DNA of 64,000 nt from Halomonas salinarum (lineage in GTDB: Bacteria; Pseudomonadota; Gammaproteobacteria; Pseudomonadales; Halomonadaceae). Below, piece after piece: positions 55,386 to 64,000 of the stretch. The stretch spans positions 1 through 64,000 of the forward strand of contig NZ_WWNB01000014.1 of NCBI RefSeq assembly GCF_012062845.1, in the 5' to 3' direction. The translations under genes were made by a program, and so were the position numbers. Each line of letters opens with the position of its first letter. Position 1 is the stretch's first letter. The notes beneath the pieces are model-generated. The model did no database searches, was not told the DNA's origin, and was given only the letters and a program-made list of their open reading frames with translations.

Positions 55386-57783
55386 GCTGGTCATCCTCTC
55401 GTGGTGTGCTTGCGGCGTGATCATCGGTCTGACGGCGCAGGGTCTCAATGGCCATCAGCACGCGCTCGGGCGTGGCGGGGGTATCCAATCGGGGACAATC
55501 GCCCGTGGGATCAAGGCTCGCGATTGCATCGCGCAGCGCCGACCAGACCGAGATTGCCAGCATGAGGGGCGGCTCGCCCACGGCCTTGGAGCGATAGATG
55601 CTTGCCTGGGAGTTGGGGTGTCCCTCGAGCAGGGCGACGTTGAAGGTCGCCGGCAGGTCGCCGAAGGCTGGAATCTTGTAGGTGGCGGGGCCGTCGCTGA
55701 TCAGCTGTCCGGCATCGTTCCACTTGAGCTCCTCGCTGGTCAGCCAGCCCATGCCCTGAATGAAGCCGCCCTCGATCTGGCCGATGTCGATGGCCGGATT
55801 CAGCGAGTCGCCGACGTCATGAAGAATATCGACCCGGGTCACCTGGTACTCGCCGGACAGGGTGTCCACGGCGACTTCACTGACCGCAGCGCCATAGGCG
55901 AAGTAGTAGAAGGGGCGCCCCTTGGCGGCCTCGCGATCGTAGTAAATCAGCGGTGTTGAATAGAAGCCCTTGGCCGACAGCGAGACGCGTCCGACGTAGG
56001 CTGCCTGAACCAGCTCGCCCCAGGACATCGTGAACTCTCCATCGCCCGCCACCAGCATGCCATTCTCCAGGCGCAGGTCGTCGTGGCCGAGGCCGGCGTC
56101 CGGCCAGAGGGTTTCGAGGGCGAAGGCGAAGAGTCGCTCACGCAGCGTGCTTGCCGCATCGCGAGCCGCCTGGCCGTTGAGGTCGGCGCCACTGGAGGCC
56201 GCGGTGGGGGAGGTGTTGGGCACCTTGTCGGTGCGGGTGGCGCTGATACGCACGGCCGAGAGATCGAGCCCCAGCTCGCGCGCCACCACCTGGCAGACCT
56301 TGGTGTGCAGGCCCTGACCCATCTCGGTGCCGCCGTGGTTGATCATCACGCTGCCGTCGGTATAGACATGCAGCAGGGCGCCGGCCTGATTGAGGTGCTT
56401 GGCGGTGAAGGAAATGCCGAACTTCACCGGCGTCAGCGCCAGGCCACGGCGAATGATCGGACTCGCTGCATTGAAAGTACGAATCTCGTCGCGGCGTGCC
56501 CAGTAGTCGCTGCTGGCTTCGAGCTGGCCTATCAGTTCGTGCAGCAGGTCGAGCTGTTCGACGTCCTGGCCGTAGTGTGTCGTGGCGCGTCCCGGCCGGT
56601 AGAGGTTGCGCTTGCGAATAGTCAGCGGGTCTTCGTTCAGGCGGTGGGCGATGTCATCCATCGCCTGCTCGATGAGCATCATGCCTTGGGGACCGCCGAA
56701 ACCGCGGAAGGCGGTATTCGAGGCGGTATGGGTGCGTGCACGATGGCCGGTGACCCGTGCCGCGCCCAGAGAGTAGGCGTTGTCGGCATGGAACATCGCC
56801 CGATCGACGATCGCTTCAGACAGATCCGGCGAGAAACCGCAGTCACCGATCAGGGTCATGTCACCGCCCTGCAGCACGCCGTTATCATCCATCGCCAGCC
56901 GATAGCGGTTGTGAAAGGGGTGGCGCTTTCCGGTGATGCGCATGTCATCGCTCCGGGAAAGCCGCAAGCGTGCCGGACGCTGCGTGCGTCGGGCAATCAG
57001 CGCCGCAATGCAGGCCCAGGGGGATGCCTGGGTCTCCTTGCCGCCGAAGCCACCGCCCATCCGGCGTACTTCCACGGTCACCGCATGGAAGGGAATGCCC
57101 AACACCTCGGCGACCAGCTTCTGGGTTTCGCTGGGGTGCTGGTTCGAGGTATGCACCACCACACCCTCGTCCTCGCTGGGGAATACCAGGCAGGCCTGGC
57201 CTTCCAAATAGAAGTGCTCCTGGCCGCCGACGAACTGCTCGCCCTCGATGACATTCAGGCCACTATCGAGAGACCGCTGCCAGTCGCCGGACGCCTGGAC
57301 ATGGGTGGGCCGTACCACGTCATCCTGCTCGGCGGCAGCCACCGGGTCGAGGCTTGCCGGAAGCTCGTCAATCTCGATGATCGCGGCCTTGGCGGCACGC
57401 CGGGCGGCGTCGTGGCTATCGGCCGCCACCGCGAACAGGCACTGGCCAGCGTAGCTGATCGCTTCATCGACAAAGATCGGGTCACCCGGGAAAACCGGCC
57501 CGATATCGGTGTGCCCGGGAACGTCGTTGACGGTGATCACATCGACCACTCCCGGCATGGCACGTACCTGGGTGAGGTCGAGGCGTGTCAGGCGTCCATG
57601 GGCCACTGGCGAAAGGCCAAGGGCAATATGCAGCGCATTGGCGGGCGCCGGCAGGTCGTCGATGTAGGCGGCACGGCCGGTGACGTGTTTGATGGCGCTC
57701 TCATGCTGTTGGGCTGCCTTGGCCTCAAGGGAGCCGCCAGTCTTATCGAGCGTGGTCGAAGACAGCCTAGTTAGCGTACGCAT
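55372..57783 (-). CDS. xdhB: Xanthine dehydrogenase, molybdopterin-binding subunit
   Basis: An 803-residue large subunit. HVTGRAAYIDDLPAP starts the aldehyde oxidase/xanthine dehydrogenase a/b-hammerhead domain. The cofactor-binding region includes GGQEHFYLEGQ, RRMGGGFGGKE, AFRGFGGPQGM and GGTEMGQGLHTK, and the catalytic Glu lies in AVGEPPLML. It oxidises hypoxanthine and xanthine with XdhA. Its start overlaps the xdhA end by 17 bp. Long open frames on the opposite strand are not genes. Confidence 0.97.
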   Translation of the reverse strand: MRTLTRLSSTTLDKTGGSLEAKAAQQHESAIKHVTGRAAYIDDLPAPANALHIALGLSPVAHGRLTRLDLTQVRAMPGVVDVITVNDVPGHTDIGPVFPGDPIFVDEAISYAGQCLFAVAADSHDAARRAAKAAIIEIDELPASLDPVAAAEQDDVVRPTHVQASGDWQRSLDSGLNVIEGEQFVGGQEHFYLEGQACLVFPSEDEGVVVHTSNQHPSETQKLVAEVLGIPFHAVTVEVRRMGGGFGGKETQASPWACIAALIARRTQRPARLRLSRSDDMRITGKRHPFHNRYRLAMDDNGVLQGGDMTLIGDCGFSPDLSEAIVDRAMFHADNAYSLGAARVTGHRARTHTASNTAFRGFGGPQGMMLIEQAMDDIAHRLNEDPLTIRKRNLYRPGRATTHYGQDVEQLDLLHELIGQLEASSDYWARRDEIRTFNAASPIIRRGLALTPVKFGISFTAKHLNQAGALLHVYTDGSVMINHGGTEMGQGLHTKVCQVVARELGLDLSAVRISATRTDKVPNTSPTAASSGADLNGQAARDAASTLRERLFAFALETLWPDAGLGHDDLRLENGMLVAGDGEFTMSWGELVQAAYVGRVSLSAKGFYSTPLIYYDREAAKGRPFYYFAYGAAVSEVAVDTLSGEYQVTRVDILHDVGDSLNPAIDIGQIEGGFIQGMGWLTSEELKWNDAGQLISDGPATYKIPAFGDLPATFNVALLEGHPNSQASIYRSKAVGEPPLMLAISVWSALRDAIASLDPTGDCPRLDTPATPERVLMAIETLRRQTDDHAASTPREDDQHANA

Positions 57784-59284
57784 CGAGAGTCACCTGGGCA
57801 GCGGGCGCAGAGGGGGCGTCTGCGGTGGGTGAATGAGCGGTAATCGTGAGCCGCAGGCGTTCGAGAAGATTGGCGGCGACGATTCGGCGATAGTCGCTTG
57901 ACCCCCGCACATCGCTCATCGGCTGGAAATCTTCAACGAGCGCCTGCTTGGCGGCAGCGAAGGCGGCCTCGGTCGGTGGTTGGCCCTCGAGGGCGGCCTC
58001 GGCCCCTCGTGCACGGGCGGGAATGGCGGCCATGCCGCCGAAGGCCAGGCGCACGTCGCCAAGCAGACCATCTTTCATCGTCCAGCAGAAGGCGCCGAGC
58101 ACCGCCGAGATGTCATCTTCGCGGCGCTTGGAGAGCTTCCATACCTTAAGCTGGCGTCCTGCAGGCAGCCAGGGGAGGCGAATCTCGCGCAGTACCTCTT
58201 GGGGGGCCATGGCGGTCTGACGGTAATCGAGAAAGAAGTCGTCTGCCGAAAGCGATCTTTCGCCGCCAGGCCCTGATAGCGTCAGGGTGGCATCCAGGGC
58301 CAGCAGCACCGGGGGGCCGTCGCCGATCGGTGAGGCGTTGGCGACATTGCCGCCAAGGGTCGCCCGATGGCGGATCTGCGAGGAGGCGAAGCGATGCAGC
58401 AGCCGGGCGAAGGCCGGAAAGTGGCTGTCCAGAGACGGTTCGAGACGGGCATAGGTGACGGCGGCGCCGATATGCAGGCCGTCATCGCGGGCATCCAGCA
58501 CCTGGAGCTCGGCAATTCCCCGCAGGTCGATCAATGCCGGGAGGGCCTTGAGCTGCTGGGTGCGTTCCAGCCATAAATCGGTGGCGCCGGCGACCAGTCG
58601 CGCCTCTGGATGGCGCTTTCGCAGGGCGGCCAGGGCCGAAAGGCTGGTCGGGCGATGATAGCCCTCGCCGGCGGCCGTGTCCGGCGACGATGCGTCCGCG
58701 GCCTCTTGACGAGCCTGAGCACTGGCCGCTACCCGAGCGGCCAGGCTTTCGTCTTCTTTCCAGGCGGGGGATGGTTCATTGGCAGGGTAGCTAAGCATGC
58801 CTTGGGCGGCGTCGCGGATCGGGCGATAGCCGGTGCAGCGACACAGGTTGCCGCCCAGCGCGGCCTCCAGCTGAGACTGAGACAACGGCGTTAGCGAAGG
58901 TTGCGCCTGTTCGGCTTCATAGAGCGTAAACAATGACATCACGATGCCCGGGGTGCAGAAACCGCATTGGCTGGCATGGCAATCGACCATGGCGGCCTGG
59001 GCCGGGTGCAGGGAATTGCCTCGGGATAAGCCTTCGACAGTGACCAGATGACAGCCCTTGAGCTGATGGGCCGGCAGGATGCAGGCATTGGCATTGTGAT
59101 AGCGCAATATACCCTGTGCATCGGGCTCGCCGATTGCCACGGTGCAGGCGCCACAGTCGCCGGAAGCGCAGCCTTCCTTGGTGCCAGTCGCCTCAAGGCG
59201 TGTCCTCAGCAACGTAAGAACGCTGATATCCGGGGGAAGGTCGGCGAGGGATTGGGGCTCGCCGTTGAAATAGAAGTCGATCAT
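57767..59284 (-). CDS. xdhA: Xanthine dehydrogenase, Fe-S/FAD small subunit
   Basis: A 505-residue subunit. Two [2Fe-2S] clusters are bound by KEGCASGDCGACTV and CGFCTPGIVMS with NLCRCTGYRPI. The FAD domain (about 210-400) includes LVAGATDLW and LGGNVANASPIGDGPP. It passes electrons from the molybdenum site to NAD+. It is the first gene of the operon; a RutR-type operator lies 39 bp upstream of its ATG, close to the expected promoter. Confidence 0.97.
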   Translation of the reverse strand: MIDFYFNGEPQSLADLPPDISVLTLLRTRLEATGTKEGCASGDCGACTVAIGEPDAQGILRYHNANACILPAHQLKGCHLVTVEGLSRGNSLHPAQAAMVDCHASQCGFCTPGIVMSLFTLYEAEQAQPSLTPLSQSQLEAALGGNLCRCTGYRPIRDAAQGMLSYPANEPSPAWKEDESLAARVAASAQARQEAADASSPDTAAGEGYHRPTSLSALAALRKRHPEARLVAGATDLWLERTQQLKALPALIDLRGIAELQVLDARDDGLHIGAAVTYARLEPSLDSHFPAFARLLHRFASSQIRHRATLGGNVANASPIGDGPPVLLALDATLTLSGPGGERSLSADDFFLDYRQTAMAPQEVLREIRLPWLPAGRQLKVWKLSKRREDDISAVLGAFCWTMKDGLLGDVRLAFGGMAAIPARARGAEAALEGQPPTEAAFAAAKQALVEDFQPMSDVRGSSDYRRIVAANLLERLRLTITAHSPTADAPSAPAAQVTLDAYAN

Positions 59285-59322
59285 CGCGGTCCCTGATTGT
59301 TATTGTAAGCATGTGATATGCC

Positions 59323-59338
59323 TTGACCGATTGGTCAG
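59323..59338. promoter_or_regulatory. RutR-type operator between xdhA and the TetR-family regulator
   Basis: TTGACCGATTGGTCAG matches the E. coli RutR consensus TTGACCANNTGGTCAA at 12 of the 14 defined positions. It retains the core palindrome TGACC-N4-GGTCA. It lies in the divergent spacer between xdhA and a RutR-like gene, where a local autoregulator would bind. Ligand and occupancy are inferred. Confidence 0.7.
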
Positions 59339-59482
59339 CTTTGCAAAGATTGGCGCAAAGCGTGTGGCTGTGCAAGCGCCGCTGGCGGCATTGCAGCGTC
59401 ATAGCCGCTGGCGCAGGAGCCCCTCAGACCTGGCTGAGACGGGCGCCATTCGGTATTTCCTTGACCCTAGCCGAGATCTGCG

Positions 59483-60211
59483 ATGACGGTGACTTCCGAT
59501 GTTGACCATTCGCTGACAGCAGCGGATTCCCTTGCACGAACCGATAGCGGTGACACCGCCCCCACGACCATGCGCGAGCCGCAGGACCAGGGTGAAGGCG
59601 AGGCCACGGCAAGGCGTCAACGCAACGAGCAAGCGATTCTCGAAGCTGCCGAAGAAGTCTTCGCCCGATACGGCTACCGTGGAGCCAGTGTTCAGGCCAT
59701 TGCGGAGGCGGCGGGCCTGCCCAAGTCCAACGTGCTGTATTACGTGGGCAGCAAACGTCGGCTGTATGTGGCGCTGCTCGAGCGCATGATGGCGCGCTGG
59801 AACGCCATGCTCGACGATATCAGTGTCGAGGATGATCCGGCCAAGGTGCTGGAAGCCTTCATCCGCAGCAAGATGGCCCTGACCCGAGCGCATCCCCAAG
59901 GCTCACGACTGTTTGCCGCCGAGGTGCTCGGCGGTGCGCCCTTTCTGCAGGAGTATCTGCGCGGCGACCTGCGCGACTGGGTGCAGGCGCGGGCTCGGGT
60001 CTTCGAGCAGTGGGCCGAGCGGGGACTGATGGATGCGGTGGATCCTGTGTGGTTGATCTTCCTTATCTGGTCGGCGACCCAGCACTATGCCGATTTCGAG
60101 CCTCAGGTGCTGGGAATCACTGGACGTGAGGCGCTCAGTGACCATGACCACCAGGACATTACCGACTTTCTGTGTCAGCTGATCCTCAAGGGCTGCGGTA
60201 TCCGCCGCTGA
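59483..60211 (+). CDS. RutR-like TetR-family regulator
   Basis: A 242-residue regulator. After a 45-residue polar N-terminal extension comes the TetR HTH (ASVQAIAEAAGLPKSNVLYYVGSKRRLYVALL), very like RutR in the recognition helix region. A ligand domain follows with the RutR-type block LFLIWSATQHYADF. E. coli RutR senses uracil and thymine and controls pyrimidine and purine catabolism genes. The gene is divergent from xdhA, and a RutR-type box lies between. The first 30 residues could be non-native if a later ATG (59570) is used. Confidence 0.88.
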   Translation: MTVTSDVDHSLTAADSLARTDSGDTAPTTMREPQDQGEGEATARRQRNEQAILEAAEEVFARYGYRGASVQAIAEAAGLPKSNVLYYVGSKRRLYVALLERMMARWNAMLDDISVEDDPAKVLEAFIRSKMALTRAHPQGSRLFAAEVLGGAPFLQEYLRGDLRDWVQARARVFEQWAERGLMDAVDPVWLIFLIWSATQHYADFEPQVLGITGREALSDHDHQDITDFLCQLILKGCGIRR

Positions 60212-60357
60212 GTTGATCCGCGACGCGTGCAGCTGACCTGAGATACCGCACCGGCTTATAATGATGAGCCTTTGAGGCGGCTTTTCTGGCGGCTTCTCGC
60301 GTTTTCTTTCATGAGTGGCGCCCCTTTCCATTGGCGTGCCCCAGCCGAGCGGTGAAC

Positions 60358-61083
60358 ATGAACGGCAGTTGGCAGCATGAACGGCATGGTAGCCGCACGC
60401 CGGCGGGTGGTCGCGTCAGTGACGAGCAGATCGTCGAGCGGGTTCGCCGGGCGGTGCTGATGCAGCGCCTGCCTCCAGGCACAAGGCTGCCCGAGGTGGC
60501 ATTGGGCGAGGCCTTCGGTGTCAGTCGCTCGGTGGTACGCAAGGCGCTGACCCGCCTGGTCGCCAATCATGTGGCCGTTCAGCGGCCCAATCAGGTAGCG
60601 CGGGTGGCATCACCCGACGTCGACGAGACCCGGGAGATCTTCGCGGCACGCCGCCTGGTCGAGGGCGAGGTGGTGGCATTGTTGACCGGGACCTTGTCGG
60701 CGACCGTTCAGGCGCGGCTCGCGTCCCTGGTCGAGGCCGAGCGAGCCGCTTTTGTGCGGGGTGACGAAGAGCAGCGCATCGAGGAGTCACTGGCTTTTCA
60801 CCACTGCCTGGCAGAGCACTCTCCCAATCGCATTCTCGGCGCCATGCTCAGCGATTTGATCCTGCGCACCTCCATTGTGATCGCCCTCTACAAACCGGCG
60901 GATCTGGAGTCCTGCTACCTGGAAGGCGATCACCAGGGCTTGCTTGAGACGTTGGTCGCGGGAGCCCCTGATGTCACCCGGGGCAGAATTGAGGCGCACC
61001 TGAATGCGCTGGAGGCGCTGCTGGATCTTAATGCCCCGGTGGGGGCCATCGACCTTGGTACTCTGTTCGGCGGCAGCGCCTAG
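60358..61083 (+). CDS. GntR-family regulator with FCD domain
   Basis: A 241-residue regulator of the FadR/FCD subgroup. The N-terminal winged helix is at about 30-95 (LPEVALGEAFGVSRSVVRKALTRL), and the C-terminal FCD domain holds the metal-site His residues in FHHCLAEHSPN and EAHLNALEALL. The start is ATG 60358; earlier codons in frame lack a site. Such regulators respond to organic acids or purine degradation intermediates. Its position after the TetR gene suggests a role in the same pathway, but this is inference. Confidence 0.88.
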   Translation: MNGSWQHERHGSRTPAGGRVSDEQIVERVRRAVLMQRLPPGTRLPEVALGEAFGVSRSVVRKALTRLVANHVAVQRPNQVARVASPDVDETREIFAARRLVEGEVVALLTGTLSATVQARLASLVEAERAAFVRGDEEQRIEESLAFHHCLAEHSPNRILGAMLSDLILRTSIVIALYKPADLESCYLEGDHQGLLETLVAGAPDVTRGRIEAHLNALEALLDLNAPVGAIDLGTLFGGSA

Positions 61084-61140
61084 ATCCTCGGTCAGACGCG
61101 TCTATCCCCACAGACCTATTCCCCGGAGCGATTCTTCGGC

Positions 61141-61205
61141 GCTATGCCTAGGAGCTATGCCTAGGAGCTATGCCTAGGAGCTATGCCTAGGAGCTATGCT
61201 AGAGG
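61141..61205 (+). repeat. Tandem 13-bp repeat, four perfect copies and a fifth imperfect
   Basis: GCTATGCCTAGGA is repeated exactly at 61141, 61154, 61167 and 61180. A fifth copy from 61193 lacks one C. Each unit contains the palindrome CCTAGG. It lies 57 bp after the GntR stop, in the gap before the convergent YdcF-like gene. Confidence 0.95.
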
Positions 61206-61291
61206 GCTAGTCTCCAGGGCTATCAACCGGACTCGCCGTGGTGGGAGTCGGCGTGAAGGACGTGGTGAGCATGGCTTCTGGAGCGGTGTTC

Positions 61292-62044
61292 TCAGTCGTG
61301 AAAGAGTCGCGCTCGCAGTGCATAGACGCTGCGGCCCAGCCACTCATGCAGAGCCTGGGTGCTGTGGCGCAGGTGATAGGCCCGGGGCAGCCAGGCCCGC
61401 CAGCCGGCCGGTGGCGGACTGGCGAACTCGGTGGGCGCGGGCACGACGCTGAGCCCGGCGCGCTCGAAGGCTGGTACTGCCCTTGGTAGATGCCAGGCCT
61501 GGGACACCAGGGCCACCCGCGTGATGCCCTCGGATTCCAGTATTGCCGCGCTGTAGCGCGCATTTTCTGCGGTATTGCGGCTCTGCGCTTCCTGCCACCT
61601 GGCCGTCAGGCCAAAGCTCTCCCTAAGGGCCAGGGCCATCAACGTGGCTTCGGCTTTCGCTTCGCCATGCACCCGGCCACCGGTGACCAGCAGAGGCAGT
61701 CCACTTTGGCGATGCAGATGGGCGGCATAACCAAGACGGCGCCAGGTGGTGTTATTGGGCGCATCTCCCCAGCCAAACTCCGGGCTTTGATAATCGCGCC
61801 CACCGCCCAATACGACGATGGCCTTTGCGGTCTCAAGCTTGTCTGTTGTCAGCGTCGGGTAGGGCTCCAGGCCGCTGCGCAGCCAGTGGCTGGCGGTCGG
61901 GGTGGCGAGCCACAACAGGCCTCCCACGCCAATCACCAGCATGATGGCTCCCAGCCAGGGCATGCGGCGCCATAGCAGTAACCCCAACACGCCCAGGACC
62001 ACATTGATGGTGGGGGGTAGCAGCAGGTACTTGAGCCAGCTCAT
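61292..62044 (-). CDS. YdcF/ElyC-family protein (DUF218)
   Basis: A 250-residue protein with two N-terminal hydrophobic helices (about 5-25 and 30-50). A DUF218 domain follows with AIVVLGGGRDYQ, LPLLVTGGRVHGEAKAEA, SRNTAENARYSA and ALVSQAWHLPRAVPAF, the last two being signature blocks. E. coli ElyC affects peptidoglycan precursor supply at low temperature. The exact paralogue (ElyC, SanA or YdcF) is uncertain; the length and two helices fit ElyC best. It lies 54 bp after nth on the same strand. Confidence 0.88.
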   Translation of the reverse strand: MSWLKYLLLPPTINVVLGVLGLLLWRRMPWLGAIMLVIGVGGLLWLATPTASHWLRSGLEPYPTLTTDKLETAKAIVVLGGGRDYQSPEFGWGDAPNNTTWRRLGYAAHLHRQSGLPLLVTGGRVHGEAKAEATLMALALRESFGLTARWQEAQSRNTAENARYSAAILESEGITRVALVSQAWHLPRAVPAFERAGLSVVPAPTEFASPPPAGWRAWLPRAYHLRHSTQALHEWLGRSVYALRARLFHD

Positions 62045-62098
62045 GGGCGCCTCTTGTGTCGTTGGGGTGGGGACCAGCGCCGCCGGGAGCAGGACGGT

Positions 62099-62737
62099 TC
62101 AGCCGATATCCACTTTATCGGCAAACTCGCATAAATCCTCAATCACGCAGCTACCGCAGCGTGGCTTGCGTGCCACACAGGTATAGCGGCCGTGCAGGAT
62201 CAGCCAGTGATGGGCGTCCTGGCGAAACTCCCGCGGTACATGGCGCATCAGTTTCTTCTCGACTTCCAGCACGTCCTTGCCGGGGGCGATGCCGGTGCGA
62301 TTCGAGACCCGAAAGATATGGGTATCGACGGCGATGGTTGGCTGACCGAAGGCGGTATTGAGAATCACATTAGCGGTCTTGCGGCCCACCCCGGGCAGCG
62401 CTTCCAGGGCCTTGCGAGTCTTGGGCACCTCGCCGTTATGACGCTCCACCAGTATCTGGCAGGTCTTCATCAGGTTCTCGGCCTTGGTGTTGTAGAGCCC
62501 GATGGTCTTGATGTGCTCCTTGAGGCCGTCGAGGCCCAGCGCCAGGATTGCCTCGGGGGTGTTGGCGACGGGGAAGAGGCGTGCGGTGGCCTTGTTGACG
62601 CCCACATCAGTGGCCTGAGCGGATAGCAACACGGCGGCGAGTAACTCGAAGGGGGAGGCCCACTTGAGCTCGGTGGTGGGCGCGGGCGTGTGCTCGCGCA
62701 GGCGCGTGAAGATCTCGTAGCGTTTCTGGGCGTTCAT
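62099..62737 (-). CDS. nth: Endonuclease III
   Basis: A 212-residue base-excision DNA glycosylase/AP lyase of usual size. The HhH motif with catalytic Lys is LEALPGVGRKTANVIL, followed by the catalytic Asp in IAVDTHIFRVSNR. The [4Fe-4S] cluster ligands are CVARKPRCGSCVIEDLC. ATG 62737 is chosen because the family begins MNAQKRYEIF; the longer frame adds 50 unrelated residues. It follows rsxE, as in E. coli. Confidence 0.97.
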   Translation of the reverse strand: MNAQKRYEIFTRLREHTPAPTTELKWASPFELLAAVLLSAQATDVGVNKATARLFPVANTPEAILALGLDGLKEHIKTIGLYNTKAENLMKTCQILVERHNGEVPKTRKALEALPGVGRKTANVILNTAFGQPTIAVDTHIFRVSNRTGIAPGKDVLEVEKKLMRHVPREFRQDAHHWLILHGRYTCVARKPRCGSCVIEDLCEFADKVDIG

Positions 62738-62798
62738 GGCGCGTCCGTTGTGATGTCTTGGCAGTTCGGTGACTGTTGCCGCGGTGGGTGGTGACGGC

Positions 62799-63503
62799 TC
62801 ACCGGATAGTCCCTGTGACCCTGACACGCCGGCTCGCAGAGGGCGTGTCTGCCTTGATGGCGGCACGGCGACGCGCCTGGCGGTCATCGATCAGGTTCTT
62901 GAGGGCGATCAGCAGCCCCGTGGCGAAGAAGGCACCGGGCGGCAGTACCAGGAACAGGAAGTCATAGTCGGGAAAGACGGTGATGTCCCAGCCTGCGGCA
63001 GTGGGGCCAAGCAGCAGGTCCATGTCGGTGAAAAGCGTGCCCTGACCGAAGACTTCGCGAACGGCCCCCAACACCACCAGTACCGCGGCGAAACCGAGCC
63101 CCATCATCAGGCCGTCGGTGGCCGCCGGCAGTACCGGGTTCTTGGCGGCGAAACCGTCGGCCCGGCCAAGGATCGCGCAGTTGGTGACGATCAGCGGGAT
63201 GAAGATGCCCAGAATCTGATGCAGCTCATAGGTGTAGGCCTGCATTAGCAGGTCGGCACAGGTGACGAAGGCGGCGATGATCATCACGAAGGCGGGCAGG
63301 CGCACGGTATCAGGCACATGGTGGCGGATCAGCGACACCGCAACATTGGAGCCGACCAGCACCAGCAGCGTCGCGAGACCCAGGCCCAGGGCATTGACCA
63401 CGCTGCCGCTTACGGCAAGCAATGGACACAAGCCCAGCAGCTGCACCAGCGCCGGGTTGTTGGCCCACAGGCCATTGCGGGCGAGCTCGTTGAATTGGCT
63501 CAT
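62799..63503 (-). CDS. rsxE: Electron transport complex subunit RsxE
   Basis: A 234-residue membrane protein with six helices. [23 protein letters not shown] starts the RnfE/RsxE core, and [20 protein letters not shown] carries a conserved Cys. The Rnf/Rsx complex couples electron transfer between ferredoxin/NADH and ion flow, and keeps SoxR reduced in E. coli. Its ATG overlaps the rsxG stop. Confidence 0.96.
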   Translation of the reverse strand: MSQFNELARNGLWANNPALVQLLGLCPLLAVSGSVVNALGLGLATLLVLVGSNVAVSLIRHHVPDTVRLPAFVMIIAAFVTCADLLMQAYTYELHQILGIFIPLIVTNCAILGRADGFAAKNPVLPAATDGLMMGLGFAAVLVVLGAVREVFGQGTLFTDMDLLLGPTAAGWDITVFPDYDFLFLVLPPGAFFATGLLIALKNLIDDRQARRRAAIKADTPSASRRVRVTGTIR

Positions 63504-64000
63504 GGCGCCTCTCCCTTCGGGTACGTGGCTTCACGGGGGCGATCGACGGCTGCTTCGCCGAAGAGACGCGCCTGATGATCGCGCACATAGCCAAGCGTGC
63601 GTTTCACGGCAGCGACCACGGCATGGGGCGTGATGGTGGCACCCGTAAAGGCGTCGAACTCGCCGCCATCCTTGCTCACCGCCCAGCCGGCGGGGCCCGG
63701 GTCGTTCAACGAGTGGCCCGAGAAGTCCTTAATCCAGTCGCTCTTGCGCGCCTCGATGGCGTCGCCGAGCCCCGGCGTTTCTTGATGGTGGGTAACGCGC
63801 ACGCCACTGATGGTACCGGCTTTTGTGACGCCGACCAGCAGGTCGATGTCGCCGCTGTAGCCGTCTGGTGCGGTCACCGGTAGCACCACGGCGGCCGCGT
63901 TGTCTCGCTGCGCCCGCCAGGCGGTGAAGGGCGTGTTCTGGCCAAGGGCCGTGCTTGCCGGCAAGGTGATTTCACTGTCGAGCAGGCGCTGGACCCCAAG
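63500..64000 (-). CDS. rsxG: Electron transport complex subunit RsxG, 5' end outside window
   Basis: The last 166 codons are visible; the frame continues through the right edge. An N-terminal membrane anchor is therefore not seen. The FMN-binding domain has [12 protein letters not shown] and the covalent flavin attachment motif [11 protein letters not shown] (Thr in S/T-G-A-T). The stop overlaps the rsxE start (ATGA). rsxA-D would be expected beyond the edge. Confidence 0.95.
   Translation of the reverse strand, partial: LGVQRLLDSEITLPASTALGQNTPFTAWRAQRDNAAAVVLPVTAPDGYSGDIDLLVGVTKAGTISGVRVTHHQETPGLGDAIEARKSDWIKDFSGHSLNDPGPAGWAVSKDGGEFDAFTGATITPHAVVAAVKRTLGYVRDHQARLFGEAAVDRPREATYPKGEAP

Noticed and set aside
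56083..57774. 563-codon open frame opposite xdhB
   Set aside because: It is a shadow of biased codon use in the well-supported xdhB gene; the translation has no recognisable domain.

Overview
The window looks like a chromosome segment of a moderately high-GC gammaproteobacterium, most likely a member of the Halomonadaceae (Halomonas-like). This is inferred from gene content and order: fxsA-groES-groEL; uvrY-uvrC-pgsA followed by tRNA-Gly/Cys/Leu; sdhE-ygfX next to nadB; ihfB-lapA-lapB with pyrF; pqiABC; cioAB-cydDC; and rsxG-rsxE-nth. No sequence search could be run, so the genus remains an inference.

Layout. 1-1235: a nested mobile-element scar (end of an ISL3-type transposase, then the 3' end of an IS200/IS605-type tnpB with its structured right end) that has cut off the 5' part of a TRAP-transporter large-permease gene. 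1268-5843: a same-strand cluster with two deacetylase-fold amidohydrolases of different subfamilies, RidA, an ornithine cyclodeaminase-like enzyme and a branched-chain-type aminotransferase. 5844-6207 has no protein gene but holds, on the minus strand, a strong candidate for a CsrA/RsmA-sequestering small RNA with its own promoter and terminator. 6208-18173 is mostly core: a YuiF-like transporter, trmJ, groEL/groES behind a sigma-32-like promoter, fxsA, an SDR, a ComEA-like protein, pyrF, lapB-lapA-ihfB, sdhE-ygfX and nadB.

18170-27882: a FUSC-family membrane protein, a three-tRNA operon, pgsA, uvrC, the GacA-type regulator uvrY, tRNA-Ala, argF, grxD, rnt, argG and a HlyU-domain protein. 28076-34816 is a signalling block: a DUF294 nucleotidyltransferase-like protein converges on a tightly packed operon coding for a response regulator, a PAS/degenerate-kinase/3'-5' exonuclease fusion, a small membrane protein and a histidine kinase with a sodium:solute symporter domain. 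This resembles the CrbS/CrbR acetate-sensing loci. 35020-42894: a glutathione transferase, a CynX-type MFS exporter, an unrecognised protein, rhlE and pqiABC. 43037-50127: a Ca2+/Na+ antiporter, then cyanide-insensitive bd-type oxidase genes with their CydDC assembly exporter.

50277-61083 is a purine salvage/catabolism region: adenine-deaminase-type enzyme, two unknown membrane-anchored proteins, guanine deaminase and xanthine dehydrogenase (xdhA-xdhB-xdhC). A divergent RutR-like TetR regulator follows, with a near-perfect RutR-type operator between it and xdhA, and then a GntR/FCD regulator. Together these enzymes would take adenine and guanine to hypoxanthine/xanthine and on to urate. 61292-64000: a YdcF-like protein, nth, rsxE and the end of rsxG, which runs off the window.

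Main points for follow-up: the GGA-rich small RNA at 5852-6034, the RutR-type box at 59323-59338, the truncated tnpB with an apparently intact guide-RNA-like end fused to dctM, the exonuclease fusion operon, and intergenic tandem repeats with a shared 13-bp period at three loci.
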